Below, one piece after another: positions 1 through 5,078 of a stretch of DNA of 6,739 bases. Where the stretch lies: positions 1 through 6,739 of the forward strand of contig NZ_JAILKR010000105.1 of the NCBI RefSeq assembly GCF_024693525.1, written 5' to 3'. The first letter of the stretch is position 1; every line of letters begins with the position of its first letter. This stretch comes from Selenomonas sp. (GTDB lineage: Bacteria > Bacillota_C > Negativicutes > Selenomonadales > Selenomonadaceae). The translations under genes were made by a program, and so were the position numbers. Under the pieces are notes generated by a model. The model saw only the letters and a program-made list of their open reading frames with translations. It was not told where the DNA came from and ran no database searches.

Positions 1-1
1 C

Positions 2-52
2 ACGGGTGGGTGCCTGGCTGCGGATGGCTCAGATAATGGAGGAACGAAAAAA
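2..52 (+). other. possible in-frame N-terminal part of the cyclophilin gene (lipoprotein lipobox and linker), cut by window edge
   Basis: The reading frame of the cyclophilin gene is open without a stop from base 2 to its GTG at 53. The 17 codons read TGGCLAADGSDNGGTKK. A Gly-Gly-Cys followed by a short linker rich in Gly, Ser, Asp and Asn is what the end of a lipoprotein signal peptide and its tether look like, and the stretch is G+C-rich like coding DNA. Extracytoplasmic cyclophilin lipoproteins are known in Firmicutes. Against this, 17 stop-free codons are not rare by chance, residue -3 would be Thr instead of the usual Leu, and the GTG at 53 has a good Shine-Dalgarno site. The hydrophobic signal segment itself would lie outside the window. 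Confidence 0.45.
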
Positions 53-529
53 GTGGCTAATCGCATTGCAGTAATCCAGACGAATAAAGGAACGATTGAA
101 ATCGAGCTCTTTGAGGATAAGACGCCGATTACGACGAAAAATTTCATTGACCTTGCCGAGAAAGGTTTCTATGATGGCGTTATCTTCCATCGCGTCATCG
201 ATGGGTTCATGATTCAGGGCGGTGATCCGGATGGCCTTGGTACGGGCGGTCCGGGGTACACGATTGAAGATGAGTTCCGGGATGACTTGACCTTTGACAG
301 CGAAGGCATCCTGGCTATGGCTAATACGGGCATGCCGCACACGGGCGGCAGTCAGTTCTTCATCACGCTGGATAAGACGCCGTGGCTCAACAACCATCAT
401 ACGATTTTCGGCAAAGTCGTAAAGGGTATGGATGTCGTTCGTGATATCGGTCACACGCAGACTGGGTTCCAGGATCGTCCGATTCATGACGTAGTGATGG
501 AAAAGGTTACCATCAAAGAAGCAGAATAA
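53..529 (+). CDS. peptidyl-prolyl cis-trans isomerase, cyclophilin type
   Basis: This encodes a single-domain cyclophilin, which catalyses cis-trans isomerisation of Xaa-Pro bonds during protein folding. The 158 residues cover the complete domain. By alignment from memory with human CypA, the active-site residues are present: R47 in the FHR motif, F52, M53 and Q55 in GFMIQGGDP, F103 in GSQFF, and W111, L112 and H116 in the WLNNHH segment. The GTG start is preceded by GGAGG at 38-42 with a 10-base A-rich gap, and it falls at the natural domain border. However, the frame is also open upstream to the window edge and reads like a lipoprotein tether, so the real start may be outside the window and the protein may be anchored outside the membrane. 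The stop overlaps the ATG of the next gene by one base (TAATG), implying translational coupling. The fold is very secure; the start and location are not. Confidence 0.93.
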   Translation: MANRIAVIQTNKGTIEIELFEDKTPITTKNFIDLAEKGFYDGVIFHRVIDGFMIQGGDPDGLGTGGPGYTIEDEFRDDLTFDSEGILAMANTGMPHTGGSQFFITLDKTPWLNNHHTIFGKVVKGMDVVRDIGHTQTGFQDRPIHDVVMEKVTIKEAE

Positions 530-798
530 TGGCTGAGGCCTACACCTATATCCTTGAGTGTGGGGACGGCAGCCTCTATACCGGCTGGACCAATGATCTC
601 GGGAAACGGGTGAAGACGCACAATGCTGGGCAGGGCGCGAAGTATACGCGCTCGCGCCTGCCTGTGCGTCTTGTCTATTTCGAGACCTTTGCGGACAAGC
701 AGGCGGCACAGAGCCGCGAGTGGCAGATTAAGCAGCTCACGCGAGCGCAGAAGCTGGCTCTCATTGACAAGGATTCAAAAAAAATTTATAATAAATAA
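529..798 (+). CDS. GIY-YIG domain protein, YhbQ/YazA (UPF0213) type
   Basis: This is a small stand-alone GIY-YIG nuclease-fold protein of 89 residues, the usual size of the YhbQ/YazA group. The GIY-YIG signature appears as TYIL (residues 6-9) and LYTGWT (16-21). The expected catalytic set is present: Y7, Y17, R27, H31 and the metal-binding E64 in the SREWQIKQLTR block, which is the most characteristic part of the family. Bacterial members are proposed to act on DNA, but the physiological role is poorly defined, so only nuclease-like activity can be inferred. The start overlaps the stop of the cyclophilin gene by one base and no separate strong ribosome site is needed. The lysine-rich tail, after about residue 80, is encoded by the same bases that form the greA promoter, which may explain its A/T-rich codons. 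Confidence 0.9.
   Translation: MAEAYTYILECGDGSLYTGWTNDLGKRVKTHNAGQGAKYTRSRLPVRLVYFETFADKQAAQSREWQIKQLTRAQKLALIDKDSKKIYNK
764..792 (+). promoter_or_regulatory. perfect consensus sigma-70 (SigA) promoter for greA-lysS
   Basis: TTGACA at 764-769 and TATAAT at 787-792 are separated by exactly 17 bases, so every position of the housekeeping consensus is matched. Both boxes lie inside the last codons of the GIY-YIG gene. Transcription should begin near base 799, giving a leader of about 45 bases before the greA ATG. No terminator separates greA from lysS, so the promoter probably serves both. Confidence 0.85.
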
Positions 799-843
799 GT
801 TACTATGGAATATTAATCTGATTTTGCAAAGGGGCGTTTCTAC

Positions 844-1320
844 ATGGCAGATAAAAAGGTCATGCTGACCGAAGACGGCTATAATAAACTGGTGGAAAAA
901 GTTAACTATCTCAAGAGCGTACGCCGTATTGAGATTGCTGAGCGCCTGAAGGCAGCAATTGCCCTCGGTGACCTTTCGGAGAACTCCGAGTATGATGATG
1001 CGAAAAACGATCAGGCATTCCTCGAAGGTGAGATTCAGGAACTCGAGGCTAAGATTCGTAATTCTGATATCATCAAAGCTGGTAGCAGTGATACGGTGCA
1101 GATGGGTTCGAAGGTCGTTGTTCTCGATGTAGAGTTCGCAGAAGATGGCCCGCAAACGTTTATGCTGGTTGGTTCGACTGAGGCAGACCCGGATGAGGGG
1201 AAAATCTCCAACGAGAGTCCGTTGGGGCAGGCACTTTTGGGCCAGAAGGTCGGCGCTACGGTCGATGTACACGCTCCGGCTGGCATCATTCAGTACAAGA
1301 TTGAAGAAATCAAAGGCTAA
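844..1320 (+). CDS. greA: transcription elongation factor GreA
   Basis: GreA enters the secondary channel of backtracked RNA polymerase and stimulates cleavage of the extruded RNA 3' end. The 158 residues match the normal family length. Residues 1 to about 78 form the N-terminal coiled coil, whose tip carries the signature GDLSENSEYDDAK (42-54); D43 and E46 are the acidic residues that help hold the catalytic magnesium. Residues from about 80 to the end form the FKBP-like domain that docks on polymerase, with the conserved NESPLGQALLGQKVG block (123-137). The ATG follows AAAGGGG (828-834) by nine bases. The gene has its own strong promoter just upstream and is followed after 32 bases by lysS with no terminator, an arrangement familiar in Firmicutes. 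Assignment is very secure. Confidence 0.97.
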   Translation: MADKKVMLTEDGYNKLVEKVNYLKSVRRIEIAERLKAAIALGDLSENSEYDDAKNDQAFLEGEIQELEAKIRNSDIIKAGSSDTVQMGSKVVVLDVEFAEDGPQTFMLVGSTEADPDEGKISNESPLGQALLGQKVGATVDVHAPAGIIQYKIEEIKG

Positions 1321-1352
1321 GAATTGCCGTATAGATAGGAGTAATTGCTTTT

Positions 1353-3290
1353 ATGGCAGAAAACAAAGAAAATGCGCAGCAGAGCCAGGAGCAGGATCTC
1401 AATGAGATGCTTAAGGTTCGCCGCGAGAAAATGGAAGCGTTCAAGGAAATTGGTGTTGCACCGTTTGGCCATCGCTATGAGGTGACGGACTATGCAGCGG
1501 ACATCAAGAAGAATAACGATGGCCTCGAAGGGGACGAAGAAGGGCCAGAGGTAAATATTGCCGGTCGTCTTATGGCTATCCGCGGCCACGGCAAGGCTTC
1601 TTTCTGCACGCTCAATGACCGCACGGGCAACATTCAGGTCTATTTCAAGATCGATGTCCTCGGTGAGGAGAAATACAAGCAGCAGTTCCGCAAACTTGAT
1701 ATCGGTGATATCGTCGGCATTCGCGGCGTCGTCTTCAAGACGCATCGCGGTGAAGTAACGGTCCGCGTTGAGGATTTCGAACTGCTCAGCAAATCGCTGC
1801 GTCCGCTGCCGGAGAAATTCCACGGCCTGCAGGATGTCGACATCCGCTATCGTCAGCGTTATCTTGACCTCATCATGAATCAGGATGTCCGTGAGACGTT
1901 CCGCCGCCGTACGAAGACCATCAACTCCATCCGTGAATATCTGGATGAACGTGGCTATCTCGAGGTGGAAACGCCGGTATTGTCGACGATTGCCGGCGGT
2001 GCTGCGGCCCGTCCGTTCATCACGCATCACAACACGCTGGACATCGACCTGTATCTGCGTATTGCCACGGAGCTGAACCTCAAACGCCTCATCGTTGGCG
2101 GTTTGGATCGTGTTTATGAAATCGGCCGTATCTTCCGCAATGAAGGGATGGACGTTCGTCATAATCCGGAATTCACGTCTATCGAGTTCTATCAGGCCTT
2201 TGCGGATTACACGGATATGATGGACCTCACCGAGGGCATCGTCGTCAATGCGGCCATGAAAGTCCTTGGCACGCCGGTCATCAATTACCAGGGCGTTGAG
2301 ATCGACCTTTCTAAAGTTAAACGCATCAGCATGAACGATGCCGTCAAAGAAGCTACGGGCAAAGACTTTATGTCCTGTGAGACGGTCGAAGAGGCCCGTA
2401 AGATGGCCGATGAAATCGGGGTACCTTACGAGGAGCGCCATGGCATTGGTGGTATTCTCAACGCTGCATTCGAGGAAAAAGTGGAAGAGACGCTCATGCA
2501 GCCGACCTTTATCACGGGACATCCGACGGAAATCTCGCCGCTGGCGAAACGCAATGCCGAAGATCCGCGCATCACCGATCGCTTTGAGTTCTTCATCTAT
2601 GGCCGCGAACTAGCCAATGGCTTTACTGAGCTCAACGACCCAATCGATCAGAAGGGCCGTTTCGAGGATCAGCTCAAACAGCGTGAAGCTGGCGACGATG
2701 AAGCACATGGCATGGATGAAGACTTTGTCATGGCACTGGAGTATGGCTTGCCGCCAACGGGTGGTGTCGGTATCGGCATCGACCGTCTCGTCATGTTCCT
2801 GACGGATGCCGCTTCGATTCGCGATGTCCTGCTGTTCCCGACGATGAAACCGCTTAATGCACCGGCACATATTGACCGTCCGGAGAATCCGGCTGCCGCT
2901 GCTCCGGAGAAGATTGACTTCTCGAAGGTTGAAGTGGAGCCGCTCTATGAAGATATGGTTGATTTTGATACCTTCTGCAAATGTGATTTCCGTGCGGTTA
3001 AGGTAAAGGCTTGTGAAGCTGTCAAGAAGAGCAAGAAGCTCCTGCAGTTCACGCTGGATGATGGTACGGGCACGGATCGCACGATCCTTTCGGGAATTCA
3101 TGCGTTCTATGAGCCGGAAGAGCTCATTGGCAAGACGCTCGTGGCAATTGTCAACCTGCCGCCGCGTGCTATGATGGGCATTGAATCCTGTGGTATGCTG
3201 ATTTCGGCTGTTCACACGGAGGAAGACGAGGAAAAACTGCATCTGTTGCAGCTTGATCCGCATATCCCGGCTGGCGCAAAGATGTGCTAA
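1353..3290 (+). CDS. lysS: lysyl-tRNA synthetase, class II, with C-terminal tRNA-binding (EMAP/Trbp111-like) domain
   Basis: LysS charges tRNA-Lys with lysine in the cytoplasm. Residues about 67-145 are the OB-fold anticodon-binding domain. Class II catalytic motifs follow: motif 1 around 200-210 ([11 protein letters not shown]), motif 2 around 261-283 ([14 protein letters not shown] and following) and motif 3 around 469-484 ([16 protein letters not shown]). A standard bacterial LysS ends near the LLFPTMKP segment (about 493-500), but this one has 645 residues. After an Ala/Pro-rich linker (about 501-535) comes a second OB-fold domain (about 536-645) that resembles the tail of methionyl-tRNA synthetase, with [16 protein letters not shown], the SGI/YEPEEL segment, and [13 protein letters not shown]. 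This domain is known to bind tRNA non-specifically and would raise affinity for substrate. The ATG follows AGGAG (1337-1341) by 11 bases. Strongly biased codon use suggests high expression. A strong terminator lies 31 bases past the stop. Confidence 0.97.
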   Translation: MAENKENAQQSQEQDLNEMLKVRREKMEAFKEIGVAPFGHRYEVTDYAADIKKNNDGLEGDEEGPEVNIAGRLMAIRGHGKASFCTLNDRTGNIQVYFKIDVLGEEKYKQQFRKLDIGDIVGIRGVVFKTHRGEVTVRVEDFELLSKSLRPLPEKFHGLQDVDIRYRQRYLDLIMNQDVRETFRRRTKTINSIREYLDERGYLEVETPVLSTIAGGAAARPFITHHNTLDIDLYLRIATELNLKRLIVGGLDRVYEIGRIFRNEGMDVRHNPEFTSIEFYQAFADYTDMMDLTEGIVVNAAMKVLGTPVINYQGVEIDLSKVKRISMNDAVKEATGKDFMSCETVEEARKMADEIGVPYEERHGIGGILNAAFEEKVEETLMQPTFITGHPTEISPLAKRNAEDPRITDRFEFFIYGRELANGFTELNDPIDQKGRFEDQLKQREAGDDEAHGMDEDFVMALEYGLPPTGGVGIGIDRLVMFLTDAASIRDVLLFPTMKPLNAPAHIDRPENPAAAAPEKIDFSKVEVEPLYEDMVDFDTFCKCDFRAVKVKACEAVKKSKKLLQFTLDDGTGTDRTILSGIHAFYEPEELIGKTLVAIVNLPPRAMMGIESCGMLISAVHTEEDEEKLHLLQLDPHIPAGAKMC

Positions 3291-3293
3291 ATA

Positions 3294-3328
3294 GTCAAAG
3301 TTGACATTTGACAATTGACATATGACCG
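3294..3328 (+). repeat. 7-bp tandem repeats built on TTGACA, with GTCAA/TTGAC inverted pair
   Basis: Three adjacent 7-bp units TTGACAT, TTGACAA, TTGACAT occupy 3301-3321, and a decayed fourth (ATGACCG) leads into the terminator stem. Just upstream, GTCAA (3294-3298) and TTGAC (3301-3305) form a perfect inverted pair two bases apart. Between 3294 and 3379 the pentamer TTGAC or its complement occurs eight times (starting at 3294, 3301, 3308, 3315, 3329, 3352, 3368 and 3375). The function is unknown; it could be a cluster of regulator half-sites or the residue of slippage. Confidence 0.75.
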
Positions 3329-3369
3329 GTCAAATCTGACTTTTGTTGGATTTGACCGGTCATTTTTTT
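3322..3369 (+). terminator. intrinsic terminator after lysS
   Basis: A perfect 15-bp stem (3322-3336 with 3349-3363) is extended inward by four further pairs, two of them G-U, to close on a UUUU loop at 3341-3344. It is followed at once by a T run (3363-3369). There is no T run on the other side, so it acts on + strand transcripts from the greA-lysS unit. Each arm also contains the self-complementary 10-mer TGACCGGTCA (3323-3332 and 3353-3362). Confidence 0.93.
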
Positions 3370-3394
3370 GACTTGTCAAATGGTATGATATAAT
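3366..3394 (+). promoter_or_regulatory. extended -10 promoter for the 520-residue gene
   Basis: TATAAT at 3389-3394 is preceded by TG with one intervening base (3386-3387), a full extended -10 element. The -35 is weaker: TTTTGA at 3366-3371 gives a 17-base spacer, or TTGACT at 3368-3373 gives 15. Transcription should start near 3401. The 12 bases TGATATAATAAA (3386-3397) recur exactly upstream of hsdR. Confidence 0.75.
3367..3380. promoter_or_regulatory. palindrome overlapping the promoter of the 520-residue gene, possible operator
   Basis: TTTGAC and its exact complement GTCAAA are separated by two bases (TT). The element covers the -35 side of the promoter for the following gene, a position suited to repression. 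It reuses the TTGAC half-site found seven times elsewhere in this intergenic region and overlaps the terminator T run. That a protein binds here is inference. Confidence 0.45.
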
Positions 3395-3439
3395 AAAAAC
3401 AAATATAGGGCATAACAGCGTGAGAAAGGATAGGATGAA

Positions 3440-5002
3440 ATGACAACAGCGGCAGGACGGCAGGGAATGTTAGCGGGTAAACCAATAATCGATGAAGCCT
3501 TTCATCTTCGGTTGGAAACGGGAGAAAAACGCTGGGTTCCCTGGGATGGAACGGAACGCGCTAAAGTATATCAAGCCATGCGGCAAATCAGAAATCACGA
3601 GGGGATGGAGGATGAACTGGAAATCGAGTTGATATCCTCCTGCTTGCGTGGCTATGCGGAAAAAAGAGGCTTTACGGTCGATGCGAGCTATCGTGGCTTG
3701 ACGGCCGTGCGCCAGCATATTGCGATGATGCAAAAACCGCAAGCTGCAGCTTATCGCACGCCGATTTTTGTCGATGCCGTACGTTGGGCCGGCAATTATA
3801 CGGAGGCGTACGAAAGCATGGCGGCAGCGGAGGTGGAACTCGATGAAACAGCCAAGACGGAGTATTTGCCACAAGAAGGTGTTATCTTAACGGAAACAGA
3901 GGGAATGGATTCTGTCAAATGGGATTGCCGGATCATGACAGCGGTGAAACTTTTGACGCTTCAGGAACGCTGGGGAGCAGAGCCGTTATCCGAAGAAGAG
4001 CATGCGGTTTATTTCGAACAGCTGGCAGCTGTCGTGCAAAAATTCCTGTATCAGCATGTTACCGATGCGTATCGGTTGGAGGATTTTTCGCCACAGGCTT
4101 TGGAAGGCCAATATCGCGTGCTGGCTTCGTTTCAGTTAGAAGATGGGGGTGCAGACGGGGACCTTGTTTACGAAATCTATGGGATTAAGCAGGAACAACC
4201 GGAGTTGTTTGAACGGCTTCGGCGGGAGACGGAACTGTTGCTGCCGAGGCTTACGGCGGATGAATACGCCGATGACATACGGGAAAATATTGAGCGCCAG
4301 GGACTAGCGGTGGAATTTATCGCATCAAAGGAAATGGCAAGACAGCATGAGCGGGAGGCACGCTCGTGGCTCCGCCGTCAGCGCCGGCTTCGGGAAAGTG
4401 GAGCGGAAGAAGAAAATATGCCCGAAGAGAACCTGTCAGAAGAAACTATGCCGGAAGAAAAGTTGGCAGAAGAAGTAGAGCCTTTGGCGTTTGACGAGCT
4501 TTCCAGGCCGGAAGCAGAGACAATATCGCTGAAAGAATGGGTGCCTGAGCCGGTGTCAGAGGCAGAATTTGCTTCCCTTACGGATGAAGCGCCGGATTTT
4601 GTTCCGATGGAATACAATACGAGAAAGCAAATGGCGGATGAGGAAGAAGTGCCGCATCGGAACCGGGCCGTCATCCCTTGGACGACTTGTGAGTATGTTT
4701 ACCTTGTCGATTGGTTCCTGCATCGGGACAAAGAGGGGGATATTGCCGTTGAAATCCAAGGGCTTTCGGAGCGGTTTATCCGTTATCAGCAGCAAAAGGC
4801 AGGCTTTGATGAAGCGGTACAGGAAAATCGTTCTCCCGCTCAAATAGGAGAACGCGTCTTTACCATGACGCTTTTGCAGTATGGGGAGTCCTGGCAGCAG
4901 AGTGGTGCCACGCGCAGGGAAGCCGAACTTTTTTCGCAAGGGGCAGGCGATGAGCCGATATTTCGCCAACTGGCAGTACTGGCTAGAAATATCATCGGAT
5001 AA
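3440..5002 (+). CDS. uncharacterised acidic protein of 520 residues upstream of hsdR
   Basis: I do not recognise a family. No signal peptide or membrane segment is visible, so it is probably cytoplasmic. Three regions can be seen. Residues 1 to about 320 look mostly alpha-helical, with a Trp-rich start (KRWVPWDGTER, 30-40), a basic stretch at 305-319 (REARSW, LRRQRRLR) and many charged residues. Residues about 321-405 form a very acidic, low-complexity linker with four five-residue repeats. Residues about 408-520 form a second globular part starting VIPWTTCEYVYLVDWFLHRD. The two PW motifs (33-35 and 412-414), each followed by a Tyr- and aromatic-containing helix, hint at distant internal duplication, but this is weak. 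The ATG follows AAAGGA (3425-3430) by nine bases; an ATG at 3435 in another frame stops after two codons. It has its own promoter after the lysS terminator and lies 76 bases before hsdR, without a terminator between. A role linked to the restriction system is possible but unproven. Confidence 0.85.
   Translation: MTTAAGRQGMLAGKPIIDEAFHLRLETGEKRWVPWDGTERAKVYQAMRQIRNHEGMEDELEIELISSCLRGYAEKRGFTVDASYRGLTAVRQHIAMMQKPQAAAYRTPIFVDAVRWAGNYTEAYESMAAAEVELDETAKTEYLPQEGVILTETEGMDSVKWDCRIMTAVKLLTLQERWGAEPLSEEEHAVYFEQLAAVVQKFLYQHVTDAYRLEDFSPQALEGQYRVLASFQLEDGGADGDLVYEIYGIKQEQPELFERLRRETELLLPRLTADEYADDIRENIERQGLAVEFIASKEMARQHEREARSWLRRQRRLRESGAEEENMPEENLSEETMPEEKLAEEVEPLAFDELSRPEAETISLKEWVPEPVSEAEFASLTDEAPDFVPMEYNTRKQMADEEEVPHRNRAVIPWTTCEYVYLVDWFLHRDKEGDIAVEIQGLSERFIRYQQQKAGFDEAVQENRSPAQIGERVFTMTLLQYGESWQQSGATRREAELFSQGAGDEPIFRQLAVLARNIIG
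4418..4477 (+). repeat. four 15-bp tandem repeats encoding an acidic five-residue motif
   Basis: The units encode MPEEN, LSEET, MPEEK and LAEEV, each with the pattern Met/Leu, x, Glu, Glu, x. Units one and three resemble each other, as do two and four, so the array may have arisen by doubling of a 30-bp block. It lies at the start of the acidic linker of the unknown protein and keeps the reading frame. Confidence 0.8.
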
Positions 5003-5020
5003 CGATGCGGAAGAACTGGA

Positions 5021-5051
5021 TATATGTTTCTTGTGATATAATAAACATATA
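5021..5051 (+). promoter_or_regulatory. hsdR: hsdR promoter: extended -10 inside a 9-bp inverted repeat
   Basis: TATAAT at 5037-5042 has the extended -10 TG at 5034-5035; no convincing -35 is visible at the right distance. The -10 lies in the 13-base gap between TATATGTTT (5021-5029) and its exact complement AAACATATA (5043-5051). An inverted repeat placed across the -10 is typical of an operator for a dimeric repressor, and restriction genes are often held down this way. The promoter is well supported; the operator is inference. Confidence 0.65.
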
Positions 5052-5078
5052 CAGAATCGCAAGAAGGACGTGACAACC

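Noticed and set aside
29..709. Minus-strand open frame of 226 codons opposite the cyclophilin and GIY-YIG genes
   Set aside because: Both + strand genes are conserved families with catalytic residues intact; the antisense product looks random.
1317..2522. 401-codon open frame on the minus strand opposite lysS
   Set aside because: It lies entirely within the unmistakable lysS gene and its translation resembles no protein. Long antisense frames are common opposite genes with strong codon bias.
3294..3380. Repeats between lysS and the unknown gene considered as a CRISPR array or attachment site
   Set aside because: Units are 7 bp and contiguous without spacers, and no integrase, tRNA gene or distant matching direct repeat is visible.
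3435..3443. ATG AAA TGA just before the start of the 520-residue gene, considered as a leader peptide
   Set aside because: Two codons overlapping the true start are too short to interpret and can arise by chance.
4993..5007. Hairpin CATCG / CGATG across the stop codon of the unknown gene, considered as a terminator
   Set aside because: The stem is only five base pairs and no T run follows, so termination is unlikely.
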